This document shows positions 9,854 to 21,402 of a stretch of 64,000 nucleotides of DNA, one piece after another. The position numbers and the translations under genes are program-made. Origin of the DNA: Cupriavidus taiwanensis (lineage in GTDB: Bacteria; Pseudomonadota; Gammaproteobacteria; Burkholderiales; Burkholderiaceae); assembly GCF_900250115.1 (NCBI RefSeq), contig NZ_LT984803.1, positions 868,001-932,000 of the forward strand. Reading direction: 5' to 3'. Position 1 is the stretch's first letter. Every line of letters begins with the position of its first letter. Below the pieces are notes generated by a model that worked only from the letters and a program-made list of their open reading frames with translations, was not told the origin of the DNA and did no database searches.

Positions 9854-10363
9854 TCAGCGCACTTCGGCGCAGGCACCGCTCTTGGGATCGAACAGCACCG
9901 GCCACGCCTGCTCGTAGATGCCGGGCGTGCAGTACTTCTCGCAACGGTTATGCGCCAGCGTGACGCGGCGCGGATCCTGCCAGACCAGCAGCTTGCACTG
10001 GCTGCCGTCGATCGCCTGCAGCTCGATGTGCGGGGTCGAGCGGACCTGGCGGAACTGCACCAGATTGAATTCGCAACTGCCGCGCCGCGATACCCACAGC
10101 TTCCATTTCAGCGCATGCACCTCGTTGGCCCGGACGTCCATCAACGCGTCTTCGCGGAAGCCGTCTTCTTCGGTGCGCTTGCAGGCCGCGGCAAGGTTGA
10201 TGACCTTGGGCGCGATCGGCGTGGCCCGCTCCTTGGGCGTCTCGGGGACTTCTACCTTGGCTGCGGGCGGCGGCGGCGGCGCGCGCCTGGCGATCGGCAA
10301 TGGCGCGCACGCCACCGTCAACAGGAGAGCCAGCACACAGGCCCCATGGTTCGTGGCGTTCAT
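9854..10363 (-). CDS. Hypothetical lipoprotein
   Basis: A 169-residue protein of unknown function. The N-terminus is a lipoprotein signal (hydrophobic ACVLALLLTVAC, lipobox Cys at residue 19), followed by a proline/alanine-rich linker with a run of five prolines. The C-terminal globular part (residues 50-169) contains six cysteines, which suggests disulfides in the periplasm. No known domain is recognised. It is convergent with the AhpD-like gene and has no same-strand partner close by. Confidence 0.75.
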   Translation of the reverse strand: MNATNHGACVLALLLTVACAPLPIARRAPPPPPAAKVEVPETPKERATPIAPKVINLAAACKRTEEDGFREDALMDVRANEVHALKWKLWVSRRGSCEFNLVQFRQVRSTPHIELQAIDGSQCKLLVWQDPRRVTLAHNRCEKYCTPGIYEQAWPVLFDPKSGACAEVR

Positions 10364-10654
10364 GCCGGACTCCTTGCTTGCCGAGCGGCCATACGCGCCA
10401 GAACAGCTCGCGCGGACAGCCGGGTGCGGCCCTCGTGCGAAGGCCGCTGACTACCTTCGTTTAGTTATAGCGGATGGCAAACGGAAAAGGGGTAGGGCCA
10501 TTACCGAGTCCAGAATGGCTGGCCCTGCAGCCTTCGGACAGGCGCCGTCGATGCATCGCGGTTACGTTCGCGGTTACGTAATTAAACAGCTTGAAACACT
10601 GCACTGCGCAGGCGCGTGCTAGCCTCGCCCCAACCTGTTCTTGCCCATCCCGAC

Positions 10655-10978
10655 ATGAAGCCCCGCCTCCTGGTATCCCTTGTGGTCCTGCCCATGCTTC
10701 TCGGCTCCTTCTGCGCCGCCGCCCATGCCGACGACGACTGGGACGACGATGACCGTTACCATGGGCGGCACTATGGCCGCTATCACAAGGGCGACGATTA
10801 CAAGGAAGAATTCTGGGTCGGCAACTGCAAGATCAAGCGCAAGTGGAAGGACAACGGCGAGTACAAGGAAGAGCGCAAGTGCAAGGGCCGTCCGGTCGTG
10901 TACCAGCCGCCGCCGCCGGTGTATTACCAGCCCGAACCGGCGCTGGTGATCAGCCCGCACGTCGTGATCCGGCCGTAA
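10655..10978 (+). CDS. Small secreted charged protein, unknown
   Basis: A 107-residue protein with a clear Sec signal peptide (MKPRLLVSLVVLPMLLG..., cleavage expected after AHA near residue 26). The mature part opens with an acidic DDDWDDDD run and a His/Tyr-rich segment. It then has a basic, Cys-containing block (VGNCKIKRKWKDNGEYKEE, then CKG) and ends in a proline/tyrosine tail. It resembles short periplasmic proteins of unknown role that are common in Burkholderiales; no function is known to me. The two mature cysteines could form a disulfide. The ATG at 10655 gives the signal peptide; an upstream in-frame GTG exists. A strong terminator follows directly. Confidence 0.75.
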   Translation: MKPRLLVSLVVLPMLLGSFCAAAHADDDWDDDDRYHGRHYGRYHKGDDYKEEFWVGNCKIKRKWKDNGEYKEERKCKGRPVVYQPPPPVYYQPEPALVISPHVVIRP

Positions 10979-11015
10979 AGCGAAACAGCCCGCCAAGTTG
11001 GCGGGCTGTTTCGCT
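10979..11015. terminator. Rho-independent terminator after the small secreted protein gene
   Basis: Near-perfect inverted repeat AGCGAAACAGCCCGCC / GGCGGGCTGTTTCGCT around a short loop. It begins immediately after the TAA stop and serves the rightward gene. It can also act on the leftward rng transcript, whose stop is 50 bp away. Confidence 0.85.
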
Positions 11016-11063
11016 ATGGCGACGAAAAGGCGACGAAGGCGGCGGCAAGGCGCGCCGGCCGCT

Positions 11064-12530
<1,467 letters not shown>

Positions 12531-12667
12531 AGCGGGTGAAACGCGTCGCCGGGACCGGCCCGGCGAGGGGTCGGATCTGCGGCGGGTAAGCGACCGGATC
12601 GGTGGTCGGTTCGGTGGCCGATAAGCGGCCGGATAAGCGGCGGAATACGGTTGGCCGGCGGTGCCGC

Positions 12668-13282
12668 TCAGAACCGCAGGCGGGCCTGGCGAAGTAACGC
12701 GGCCGTCTCAAACAAGGGCAAGCCCATGATACCTGAATAGCTGCCTGCAATCCGCGCCACGAACTCGGCTGCGCGGCCCTGGATGCCGTAGGCGCCGGCC
12801 TTGCCCAGGGGCTCGCCGCTGGCGACGTAGCGCTCGATCTCGGCGGGCTGCAGCGGGCGGAAGGTGACTTCCGAAACCGACAGCGCATGGCGCATGCCGG
12901 TGGTCGACACCACCGTCACCGCGGTCAGCACGCGATGGGTGGTGCCCGCCAGCGCGCCCAGCATGGCTGCGGCGTCGGCGCCGTCGGCGGGCTTGCCGAG
13001 GATGCGGCCGCCGAGGCAGACCGTGGTGTCCGAGGTCAGCACCGGCGCATCGGGCAGCGCGTGGCGCTCGCGCCGGCGCAGCGCGGCTTCGGCCTTGAGC
13101 GCGCATACGCGCTGGACATAGTCGTCGGGGGTCTCGTCGGGCAGCGTCGCTTCGAGCGCTTCGGCGTCTTCGTCGTCGTCGGCCAGCAGCAGTTCGTAGC
13201 GCACGCCGAGCTGGGTCAGCAGCTCACGTCGGCGCGGGCTTTGCGAGGCGAGGTAGAGGTAGTCGTGCAGGGTGTCGGGCAT
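12668..13282 (-). CDS. maf: Maf family nucleoside triphosphate pyrophosphatase
   Basis: A 204-residue house-cleaning pyrophosphatase that hydrolyses dTTP, UTP or modified nucleotides to the monophosphate. The N-terminal [10 protein letters not shown] motif (residues 14-23), the TSDTTV block near residue 89 (the usual TADTxV) and the C-terminal [14 protein letters not shown] are the three conserved blocks of Maf/YhdE proteins. It lies between rlmH and rng on the same strand, the standard betaproteobacterial order. A 137-bp spacer to rng is GC-rich with short imperfect GATAAGCGGC repeats and no gene. Confidence 0.94.
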   Translation of the reverse strand: MPDTLHDYLYLASQSPRRRELLTQLGVRYELLLADDDEDAEALEATLPDETPDDYVQRVCALKAEAALRRRERHALPDAPVLTSDTTVCLGGRILGKPADGADAAAMLGALAGTTHRVLTAVTVVSTTGMRHALSVSEVTFRPLQPAEIERYVASGEPLGKAGAYGIQGRAAEFVARIAGSYSGIMGLPLFETAALLRQARLRF

Positions 13283-13313
13283 CGCGGCGAGGGCCTTCCG
13301 GCGACGGCCGGGA

Positions 13314-13793
13314 TCAGGCCCGATGGTAGGGGTGGTTCTGCGTGACGGACCACGCGCGGTACAGCTGTTCGGCCAGCAGCACGCGCACCATGCCGTGCGG
13401 CAGGGTCAGGCTCGAAAGCCGGATCAGGGTGCTGGCGCGGGCCTTGAGCGCGGGATCGAGCCCATCGGCGCCGCCGATCAGGAAGGCCACGTCGCCGCCC
13501 TCGCGCTGCCAGTCGGTCAGCTGCGCGGCGAGTTGCACCGTGGTGAAGTCGCGTCCGCGTTCGTCCAGCGCGACGATGCGGCACTGCTTCGACAGGCTGC
13601 CCAGCACCGACTCGATGCGCGCGGCTTCGCGCTGCATCACGGTGGCGGCGTTGTTGCTGGACGAGCGCGTTTCCGGCTTGACCTCGCGCAGCTCGATGCG
13701 AAGCTCGGGCGGCATGCGCTTGGCGTACTCGCTGAAGCCGGTTTCGATCCAGCCGGGCATCTTGTGGCCGACGGCCACGATCACCAGTTGCAT
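13314..13793 (-). CDS. rlmH: 23S rRNA (pseudouridine1915-N3)-methyltransferase
   Basis: A 159-residue SPOUT methyltransferase that methylates pseudouridine 1915 in helix 69 of 23S rRNA on the assembled ribosome. The SAM-binding knot contains [11 protein letters not shown], and the C-terminus has the highly conserved [28 protein letters not shown] block. Length matches the family (about 156). It sits directly downstream of rsfS, its usual partner. Confidence 0.97.
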   Translation of the reverse strand: MQLVIVAVGHKMPGWIETGFSEYAKRMPPELRIELREVKPETRSSSNNAATVMQREAARIESVLGSLSKQCRIVALDERGRDFTTVQLAAQLTDWQREGGDVAFLIGGADGLDPALKARASTLIRLSSLTLPHGMVRVLLAEQLYRAWSVTQNHPYHRA

Positions 13794-13843
13794 GGGTCAG
13801 TGATGGGATGGGGCGGCGGCCGCCGGACGGCCGCGCACCGGAC

Positions 13844-14575
13844 TCAGGCCGAGCGCGTGGCGCGCTTGCGCGCGGCCGGCTTGGCCGCTGCGGTCCTGGC
13901 GGGCGCCTTCTTTGCCGGGGTCTTGGTGGCGGTCTTGGTGGCGGTCTTGCGCGCGGTGGTGCCGGTGGCGGTCTTGCGCGGCGCGGCGGCGCGAGTGCCG
14001 GCGGTCTTGCCGGCTGCGGTCTTGGTGGCGGTCTTGCGGGCCGGCTTGCGGATGGTGGCGATGGCGTCGGCGTCGGTGTCCTCATGGCCCATCGGCGGCG
14101 ACGGCTCCTTCATGCCTTCGGGCAGGCGCGCCAGCGCCGGACGCAGGTTGCTGGCACGGCGCACCGTGCGCACCGGGGTTTCGTCCTCGTCTTCGTCGAT
14201 GGGCTCGCTGGCCTTGGCCAGGCGGGCACCGGCGGCCAGCTTCATGCGCACCGGCTTGTCGCCCCAGATCTCTTCGAGGTTGTAGTACAGGCGCAGCTGC
14301 GGCTGCAGGATGTGGACCACGGCGTCGCCGCAGTCGACCAGCACCCATTCCCCGGTTTCCAGGCCCTCGACCGCGACGATATGGCCGCCCGCTTCCTTTA
14401 CCGTATCCCGCACCGACGCTGCCAGCGCCTTGGTCTGGCGGTTGGATGTGCCGCTGGCAATCACCACCCGGTCGAACAGTTCCGTCAGGTGGCTGGTGTC
14501 GTACACCTTGATGTCCTGCGCTTTGACATCCTCGAGGCCGTCGACGATGGCGCGTTGCAGTTTACGAATATCCAT
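13844..14575 (-). CDS. rsfS: Ribosome silencing factor RsfS with long Lys/Ala/Thr-rich C-terminal tail
   Basis: The first 110 or so residues are a complete RsfS/DUF143 domain (start MDIRKLQRAIVDGLEDVKA; core VVIASGTSNRQTKALA; METGEW-type motif as LETGEWVLVDC). RsfS binds L14 of the 50S subunit and blocks subunit joining in starvation. The usual family length is 105-130; this protein is 243 residues. The extra C-terminal part is first acidic (EPIDEDEDE), then a low-complexity region of KTATKT, KTAA, PAKKAPAR and RKRA units resembling histone H1-like tails. The ATG at 14575 fits the family start. nadD lies upstream and rlmH downstream. Confidence 0.93.
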   Translation of the reverse strand: MDIRKLQRAIVDGLEDVKAQDIKVYDTSHLTELFDRVVIASGTSNRQTKALAASVRDTVKEAGGHIVAVEGLETGEWVLVDCGDAVVHILQPQLRLYYNLEEIWGDKPVRMKLAAGARLAKASEPIDEDEDETPVRTVRRASNLRPALARLPEGMKEPSPPMGHEDTDADAIATIRKPARKTATKTAAGKTAGTRAAAPRKTATGTTARKTATKTATKTPAKKAPARTAAAKPAARKRATRSA

Positions 14576-14637
14576 GGGTGTCTTCTTGTTCAGCTGAGAT
14601 CGGTTTGGGGGTGGGCGCCGGGGCGATGCAAGCCTGG

Positions 14638-15375
14638 TCATGCCCGTGCCGGGGCGTTGCGGTACAGCCCGTGGCTGGCAATGTAGTGTGCCACGCCGGG
14701 CGGCAGTTGGTCATCTGCCGGCTGGCCGGCCGCCAGCCGCTGGCGCAGATGGGTGGAAGAGAGGTCGACGGCGAGCGTCTGGTCGATCCACATCCGGCCG
14801 GAGGGCGTGCATTGTATCAGGTGCGTGTCGGCCTGGCGCTCGGCCAGCGCGGCCAGCACCGGACCCTCCAGCGCTGCCAGTGCGAAGCGCGGCCGTGTCG
14901 CGGTGCACAAGTGCACGTGCGCGAACAGTTCCTGCCAGCCATGCCAGGTGTGCAGGCGCAGCAGCTGGTCGGCGCCCATCAGCCAGCACAGCGAGGCCTC
15001 GGGACCGTATTCGTCGCGCAACTGGCGCACCGTGTCGATGGTGTAGCTGGGGCCGGCGCGATCGACTTCCATGCGGCTGACGCGGACTTTGGCGCCGCTG
15101 TCGCCCAGCGCCGCGGCGGCCAGCTCGGTCATCGCCAGGCGGTCGGCGGCCGGGGTCACGTCGTCGCCCTTCTGCCAGGACTGGCCGGTGGGAATCCACA
15201 CCAGCTCGTCCAGGCCCAGGTGGTCGATGCACAGCCGCGCCAGGGCCAGGTGGCCGACGTGGGGCGGATCGAAGGTGCCGCCCAGGATACCCAGGCGATA
15301 GGGGCGGGCGGCGCCAGCCTGTGGCGAGGCGCCCGCGTCGGCGGCGGGTGTGCGGAGGTGCGGGGGATGGGCCAT
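14638..15375 (-). CDS. nadD: Nicotinate-nucleotide adenylyltransferase
   Basis: A 245-residue enzyme making deamido-NAD from nicotinate mononucleotide and ATP in NAD synthesis. The nucleotidyltransferase motif GGTFDPPHVGHLALA lies at about residues 31-45, and the C-terminal SSTHLRQRLAAG block (the ISSTxIR motif) is present. About 25 disordered residues precede the family start, and an internal start cannot be excluded. It is 10 bp downstream of hemF and upstream of rsfS. The same pyridine chemistry reappears in the nic locus 8 kb away, but I see no link between them. Confidence 0.95.
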   Translation of the reverse strand: MAHPPHLRTPAADAGASPQAGAARPYRLGILGGTFDPPHVGHLALARLCIDHLGLDELVWIPTGQSWQKGDDVTPAADRLAMTELAAAALGDSGAKVRVSRMEVDRAGPSYTIDTVRQLRDEYGPEASLCWLMGADQLLRLHTWHGWQELFAHVHLCTATRPRFALAALEGPVLAALAERQADTHLIQCTPSGRMWIDQTLAVDLSSTHLRQRLAAGQPADDQLPPGVAHYIASHGLYRNAPARA

Positions 15376-15385
15376 GGCTCAGCCG

Positions 15386-16372
<987 letters not shown>

Positions 16373-16434
16373 TCACAGCATTGTCACGATTGTACTGGCT
16401 GGGCGGCGGTTGGGTCGCCAGCGGCCGCGGCCAG

Positions 16435-17703
16435 TCAGCGCTTGATGGCGCGGTAGCCGATGTCGGTGCGGTACTGCATGCCGTCGAAGCGGATCTGCTC
16501 GACCGCGGCATAGGCGGCACGCTGCGCGGCCTTGACGGTGTCGGCCAGGCCGACCACGCACAGCACGCGCCCGCCCGAGGTCAGCAGGGTGCCGTCCTTG
16601 AGCGTGGTGCCGGCGTGGAAGGTCACGCTGTCGTCGGTTTCGGCCGGGATGCCGGTGATGGCATCGCCCTTGCGCGGGTCGTCCGGATAGCCGTGGGCGG
16701 CCATTACCACGCCCAGCGCGGTGCGGCGGTCCCAGTCCAGCTCGATGCTGTCGAGCTTGCCGGAGACGGCGGCTTCCATCACGTCGACCAGGTCGGTCTT
16801 CAGGCGCGCCAGGATCGGCTGGGTCTCGGGATCGCCCATGCGGCAGTTGAATTCCAGCGTCCTGGGGTTGCCGTCCTGGTCGATCATCAGCCCGGCGTAG
16901 AGGAAGCCGGTGTACGGGATGCCGTCCTTTTCCATGCCGCGCACGGTTGGCAGGATGATCTCGCGCAGCGCGCGCGCGTGCAGCGCGGGCGTGACCACCG
17001 GCGCCGGCGAATACGCGCCCATGCCGCCGGTGTTGGGGCCGACGTCGGCGTCGAGCAGGCGCTTGTGGTCCTGGCTGGTGGCCAGCGCCAGCACGTTCTT
17101 GCCGTCGACCAGCACGATAAAGCTGGCTTCCTCGCCCTCCAGGAACTCTTCGATCACCACGCGCGCGCCGGCGTCGCCGAGCTTGTTGCCGTCCAGCATC
17201 ATGTCGACGGCCTGGTGCGCTTCCTCCAGCGTCATCGCCACCACCACGCCCTTGCCGGCGGCCAGGCCGTCGGCCTTGATCACGATCGGCGCGCCCTGCG
17301 CGTCGATGTAGGCATGCGCCTGGGCGGCGTCGGCGAAGGTCTGGTAGGCGGCAGTGGGAATGCCGTGGCGCTGCATGAACGCCTTGGCGAAATCCTTGGA
17401 CGATTCCAGCTGCGCCGCGGCCTGGGTCGGGCCGAAGATGCGCAGCCCCTTGGCGCGGAAGATATCGACGATGCCCGCGGCGAGCGGGGCCTCGGGGCCG
17501 ACCACGGTGAAGGCCACGCCTTCACGCTCGGCGAACGCCGCGATGACCTCGGGATCGGTCAGCGGAACATTCTGCAGGCGCTTGTCGAGCGCGGTTCCGC
17601 CGTTGCCCGGCGCGACGTACACCACCTGCACCTTGGGCGACTGGGCCAATTTCCAGGCCAGCGCGTGTTCACGTCCACCCGAGCCGACAACCAATACTTT
17701 CAT
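16435..17703 (-). CDS. purD: Phosphoribosylamine-glycine ligase
   Basis: An ATP-grasp enzyme of 422 residues catalysing the second step of purine synthesis, PRA + glycine + ATP to GAR. It opens [19 protein letters not shown]. It has the [12 protein letters not shown] block near residue 293 and the typical [10 protein letters not shown] near 340. The ATG at 17703 is the family start; a 10-codon upstream extension of the frame is ignored. It follows yebC after a terminator-like hairpin, and precedes hemF. Confidence 0.97.
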   Translation of the reverse strand: MKVLVVGSGGREHALAWKLAQSPKVQVVYVAPGNGGTALDKRLQNVPLTDPEVIAAFAEREGVAFTVVGPEAPLAAGIVDIFRAKGLRIFGPTQAAAQLESSKDFAKAFMQRHGIPTAAYQTFADAAQAHAYIDAQGAPIVIKADGLAAGKGVVVAMTLEEAHQAVDMMLDGNKLGDAGARVVIEEFLEGEEASFIVLVDGKNVLALATSQDHKRLLDADVGPNTGGMGAYSPAPVVTPALHARALREIILPTVRGMEKDGIPYTGFLYAGLMIDQDGNPRTLEFNCRMGDPETQPILARLKTDLVDVMEAAVSGKLDSIELDWDRRTALGVVMAAHGYPDDPRKGDAITGIPAETDDSVTFHAGTTLKDGTLLTSGGRVLCVVGLADTVKAAQRAAYAAVEQIRFDGMQYRTDIGYRAIKR

Positions 17704-17731
17704 GATCCACTGCCAGAAAAGAAACGCATGC

Positions 17732-17772
17732 AAAAAAGGCGGCAGCTTGGTCTTGGGAGCCGGGCTGCCGCC
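17732..17772 (-). terminator. Leftward terminator after yebC
   Basis: A 9-bp stem GGCGGCAGC / GCTGCCGCC with a 17-nt loop, followed on the minus strand by six T (17732-17737). It lies 21 bp past the yebC stop and 28 bp before the purD start, so yebC and purD are probably separate transcripts. The large loop makes it weaker than the other terminators here. Confidence 0.65.
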
Positions 17773-17792
17773 GTTGGGAGCTTGTTACCGTT

Positions 17793-18518
17793 TTAGTCTT
17801 CGATCACCGCGTTGGTGAAGACTTCCTGCACGTCGTCCAGGTTTTCCAGGGCGTCGAGCAGTTTCTGCATCCTGGCCGCGTCGTCGCCGCTGAAGCTGAC
17901 TTCGTTCTGCGGCTTCATCACCACGTCGGCAACTTCCGCCTTGAAGCCGGCGGCCTCCAGGGCCGCCTTGACCGCGGAAAAATCGTTGGGCGGGCAGGTG
18001 ACTTCGATCGAGCCGTCGTCATTGGTGACGATATCGTCGGCGCCGGCTTCCAGCGCGGCTTCCATCAGCTTGTCTTCCGGCGTGCCTGGCGCAAACAGGA
18101 ACTGGCCGCAGTGGGTGAACATGAAGGCCACCGAGCCCTCGGTGCCCATGTTGCCGCCGTGCTTGGAAAAGGCGTGGCGCACTTCGGCCACGGTGCGGGT
18201 GCGGTTGTCGGTCAGGCAGTCGACGATGATCGCCGCGCCGCTCAGGCCGTAGCCTTCGTAGCGGATTTCCTCGTAGTTCACGCCTTCCAGGCCACCCACG
18301 CCGCGCTGGATCGCGCGCTGGATGTTGTCCTTGGGCATGTTGGCGTCCATGGCCTTGTCCATGGACAGGCGCAGGCGCGGGTTGGAGTCGGGATCACCGC
18401 CGCCGAGCTTGGCGGCCACGGTGATTTCCTTGATCAGGCGGGTCCAGATCTTGCCGCGCTTGGCGTCGGCGGCAGCTTTCTTGTGTTTGATATTGGCCCA
18501 TTTCGAGTGACCGGCCAT
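17793..18518 (-). CDS. YebC/TACO1 family protein
   Basis: A 241-residue protein beginning [23 protein letters not shown], the invariant YebC start. It also has the NIQRAI block and the acidic C-terminal domain. The family is annotated as transcriptional regulators; more recent work on YebC2/TACO1 relatives points to helping ribosomes through polyproline stretches. Which applies here cannot be read from sequence. It diverges from the HerA-like gene over 208 bp and ends at a hairpin terminator. Confidence 0.93.
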   Translation of the reverse strand: MAGHSKWANIKHKKAAADAKRGKIWTRLIKEITVAAKLGGGDPDSNPRLRLSMDKAMDANMPKDNIQRAIQRGVGGLEGVNYEEIRYEGYGLSGAAIIVDCLTDNRTRTVAEVRHAFSKHGGNMGTEGSVAFMFTHCGQFLFAPGTPEDKLMEAALEAGADDIVTNDDGSIEVTCPPNDFSAVKAALEAAGFKAEVADVVMKPQNEVSFSGDDAARMQKLLDALENLDDVQEVFTNAVIED

Positions 18519-18620
18519 GATTCTCTCCGAAGCGGAATGCGGTGATCTGCGGTGATGTTGTGCGGGGTCGCCAGGCGCGCCGCGGCTGCATCGGCAAGGC
18601 GGGCGCGCGGCGCGCGCCAG

Positions 18621-18651
18621 GTGACGGATATGCCTGGCGGCTGGCTATAAT
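18621..18651 (+). promoter_or_regulatory. Candidate sigma-70 promoter of the HerA-like ATPase gene
   Basis: A perfect TATAAT at 18646-18651, with a weak -35 (TGACGG, 18622-18627) 18 bp upstream. It is 75 bp before the start at 18727 in the yebC-divergent spacer. Confidence 0.5.
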
Positions 18652-18726
18652 CAGCCCAGGATTTTATCACGCGGGCCTGCCTGCGCCGCCCAGACCGAAC
18701 CCACCCTCACGGAATCCAGGAACATC

Positions 18727-20250
18727 ATGGCCGACCCCATCCTCATCGCCAAGAACGCCGAACATGAACTGGTGCTGCTGCCGCAGATGGGTAACCGGCA
18801 CGGGCTGATCACCGGCGCCACCGGCACCGGCAAGACGGTCACGCTGCAGACGCTGGCGCAGGGGTTCTCGCGCCTGGGCGTGCCGGTATTCATGGCCGAT
18901 GTCAAAGGTGACCTGACCGGCATTTCGCAACCGGGCCAGCCGTCGGACAAGCTCAAGCAGCGGCTCGCCGACCTGAACCTGCCCGAGCCGGTCTGGGGCG
19001 GCTGCCCCACCACGCTGTGGGATGTATTCGGCGAGAAGGGGCACCCGGTGCGCGCCACGGTCTCGCACATGGGGCCGCTGTTGCTGTCGCGCATGCTGGA
19101 GCTGAACGATACCCAGCAGGGCGTGCTGAACCTGGTGTTCCGCATTGCCGACGCCAACGGCCTGCTGCTGCTCGACGCCAAGGACCTGCGCGCGATGCTG
19201 CAGTACGTCGGCGACAACGCCGGCCAGTTCACCACCGAATACGGCAATATCTCGGCCGCCTCGGTCGGCGCGATCCAGCGCGGGCTGATCGCGCTGGAGT
19301 CGCAGGGCGGCGACGTGTTCTTCGGCGAGCCCATGCTGAACCTGGAAGACTTCATCCAGACCGACGAGGGCCAGGGCGTGATCAATATCCTGGCCGCGGA
19401 CAGGCTGATGAACTCGCCGCGGCTGTACGCGACCTTCCTGCTGTGGATGCTGTCCGAGCTGTTCGAGAAGCTGCCCGAGGCTGGCGACCTGGACCAGCCC
19501 AAGCTGGTGTTCTTCTTCGACGAGGCCCACCTGCTGTTCAACGATGCGCCCAAGGCGCTGCTCGACAAGATCGAGCAGGTGGTGCGCCTGGTGCGCTCCA
19601 AGGGCGTGGGCGTGTACTTCGTCACGCAGAACCCGGTCGATATCCCGGATACCGTGCTGGGGCAACTGGGCAACCGCGTGCAGCATGCGCTGCGCGCCTT
19701 CACCCCGCGCGACCAGAAGGCGGTCAAGGTGGCGGCCACCACCATGCGCGCCAACCCGAAGCTGGACCTGGAAACCGCGATCGGCGAACTGGGCGTGGGC
19801 GAGGCGCTGGTGTCTTTCCTCGACGCCAAGGGCACGCCGTGCGTGACCGAGCGCGCCTGGGTGCTGGCGCCCGGCAGCCGCATCGGCCCGGCCACCGAGG
19901 ACGAGCGCAAGCAGCTGATCGCGAACTCGCTGGTGGCGGGCGCCTACGAGCAGACCGTCGACCGCGAATCCGCCTATGAAAAGCTGCGCGGCAGCGTGCC
20001 GACGGTGGCGAATGGCGGCAAGGGCGCGGGCGGCGCACCGGCCGGGCAGCCGGCCGGCGCGCAGGACGGCGGCTGGCTGGGCACCGCCGGCGAAATCTTC
20101 GGCACGCTGACCAAGGGCACCGGCAAGAGCGGCCGCGGCGATTCGATCCTGGAATCGATGGCCAAGTCGGCGGCGCGCACGGTGGGCTCGCAGGTCGGGC
20201 GCGAGCTGATTCGGGGCGTGCTGGGGAGTCTGCTGGGAAAGAAGAAGTAG
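18727..20250 (+). CDS. HerA/YjgR-like ATPase (DUF853 family)
   Basis: A 507-residue P-loop ATPase of the HerA-FtsK superfamily, YjgR/DUF853 branch. Walker A is GATGTGKT (residues 30-37), Walker B is [12 protein letters not shown] (near residue 260), and the sensor-like [12 protein letters not shown] block follows. The C-terminal 80 residues are Gly/Ala-rich, with a conserved-looking [21 protein letters not shown] end. A DNA translocase-type activity is inferred from the fold; the biological role is not established. Start ATG at 18727, 75 bp after a TATAAT promoter. No nearby nuclease (NurA) gene is present. Confidence 0.9.
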   Translation: MADPILIAKNAEHELVLLPQMGNRHGLITGATGTGKTVTLQTLAQGFSRLGVPVFMADVKGDLTGISQPGQPSDKLKQRLADLNLPEPVWGGCPTTLWDVFGEKGHPVRATVSHMGPLLLSRMLELNDTQQGVLNLVFRIADANGLLLLDAKDLRAMLQYVGDNAGQFTTEYGNISAASVGAIQRGLIALESQGGDVFFGEPMLNLEDFIQTDEGQGVINILAADRLMNSPRLYATFLLWMLSELFEKLPEAGDLDQPKLVFFFDEAHLLFNDAPKALLDKIEQVVRLVRSKGVGVYFVTQNPVDIPDTVLGQLGNRVQHALRAFTPRDQKAVKVAATTMRANPKLDLETAIGELGVGEALVSFLDAKGTPCVTERAWVLAPGSRIGPATEDERKQLIANSLVAGAYEQTVDRESAYEKLRGSVPTVANGGKGAGGAPAGQPAGAQDGGWLGTAGEIFGTLTKGTGKSGRGDSILESMAKSAARTVGSQVGRELIRGVLGSLLGKKK

Positions 20251-20268
20251 GAGCGTCCTGCCGGTTCG

Positions 20269-20296
20269 CTCCCCTCGCCCGCGCGCGGGAGAGGGC
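20269..20296. repeat. REP-like palindrome (degenerate copy)
   Basis: CTCGCCCGC / GCGGGAGAG imperfect palindrome just after the HerA-like gene. It is related to the better copies at 34994-35017 and 44528-44549, all in intergenic 3' regions. Confidence 0.5.
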
Positions 20297-20319
20297 GTAC
20301 ACCAGCGGTCATTGATGGG

Positions 20320-20484
20320 TCAGCGCCGCTGCGCCGCGTCGCGCGCCTTCGCCGCTTCAGCGTCCTCGCGCATCTTGCGCGCGAACATGCGGGCGAAGAA
20401 CCAGCCCATGCCGATGATGAAGACGATCACGGCCAGGCTCATCAGCCCGGTGCTGGTACTGAACAGGATCTTGAAGGCTTCCAT
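20320..20484 (-). CDS. DUF3149 small membrane protein
   Basis: A 54-residue protein found by reading the minus strand: MEAFKILFSTSTGLMSLAVI, then VFIIGMGWFFARMFARKMR. It has one hydrophobic helix (about residues 13-32) followed by a basic and then Lys/Ala-rich tail. This is the layout of DUF3149 proteins in beta/gammaproteobacteria, whose function is unknown. A good ribosome site (AAAGGGAGCC) precedes the ATG. It lies downstream of upp on the same strand (129 bp) and is convergent with the HerA-like gene. Confidence 0.85.
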   Translation of the reverse strand: MEAFKILFSTSTGLMSLAVIVFIIGMGWFFARMFARKMREDAEAAKARDAAQRR

Positions 20485-20613
20485 GCGTGGCTCCCTTTAG
20501 GTGTGGACGGTGGCACGCGGCGAGGTCTCGCCGGCGCTTGCCGCCAGTGTAGGGAGCCGCCCCGGGCGGGCTATTGAGGCGGGTCAAGCGCCGGCCAGCC
20601 CGCCCGCGCGCCG

Positions 20614-21264
20614 TCAGTTCTTGGTGCCGAACAGGCGGTCGCCCGCATCGCCCAGCCCGGGCACGATATAGGCATCGGCATCGAGGTGGCTGTCGAGCGA
20701 GGCGACGAACAGCTTCACCCCCGGATGCGCCTTCTGGAACACTTCCACGCCCTCTGGCGCGGCCACCAGCGCGACGAAGGTGATGGCCTCGTCCTTGACG
20801 CCGCGGCGCTTGAGCACCTCCACCGCGTGCGCTGCCGAATAGCCGGTAGCGACCATCGGATCGCACAGGATGAAGCTGCGGTCTTCCAGCGCCGGCAGGC
20901 GCACCAGGTATTCCACCGGGCGGTGCTGCTCGTCGCGGTACACGCCGATATGGCCGATGCGCGCCGACGGGATCAGCTCGACCAGGCCATCGCTCATGCC
21001 CACGCCCGCGCGCAGCACCGGCACGATGGTCAGCTTCTTGCCGGCGATCACCGGCGCGTCCAGCTCGACCAGCGGGGTCTCGATGCGGCGGGTGGTCAGC
21101 GGCAGGTTGCGGGTGATTTCGTAGCCCATCAGCAGCGTGATCTCGCGCAGCAGCTCGCGGAACGTGCGCGTCGACGTTTCCTTGTCGCGCATGTGCGAGA
21201 GCTTGTGCTGGATCAGCGGGTGGTCGAGGATGAAGAGGTTGGGAAAGCGCGGATCTTGTTTCAT
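20614..21264 (-). CDS. upp: Uracil phosphoribosyltransferase
   Basis: A 216-residue salvage enzyme making UMP from uracil and PRPP. The PRPP-binding motif is [15 protein letters not shown] near residue 136; the [14 protein letters not shown] block lies near residue 83; and the C-terminus [14 protein letters not shown] is the standard uracil-binding end. Length is close to E. coli Upp (208). It is not clearly in an operon: the upstream MFS gene ends 138 bp away. Confidence 0.97.
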   Translation of the reverse strand: MKQDPRFPNLFILDHPLIQHKLSHMRDKETSTRTFRELLREITLLMGYEITRNLPLTTRRIETPLVELDAPVIAGKKLTIVPVLRAGVGMSDGLVELIPSARIGHIGVYRDEQHRPVEYLVRLPALEDRSFILCDPMVATGYSAAHAVEVLKRRGVKDEAITFVALVAAPEGVEVFQKAHPGVKLFVASLDSHLDADAYIVPGLGDAGDRLFGTKN

Positions 21265-21402
21265 GGCTGGCGGCGAGGGCTCGGCGGGATGGCGAGTGAA
21301 GCGGGCGCGCGAGATCGGATGGACTCGCGCGCCGCGCCGTTGCAGCCGGATTGTAATGGAAGCGGGCCGCCGCGCCCGGCGGCGGCCCCGTGGCGCCCTG
21401 GG

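Noticed and set aside
12531..12667. GATAAGCGGC short repeats between maf and rng as a regulatory element
   Set aside because: Imperfect, few, and without promoter or hairpin features. Nothing supports a function.
14638..15375. nadD as part of the nicotinate catabolic locus
   Set aside because: It is in the housekeeping block with hemF, rsfS and rlmH. This is its normal position in Burkholderiales.
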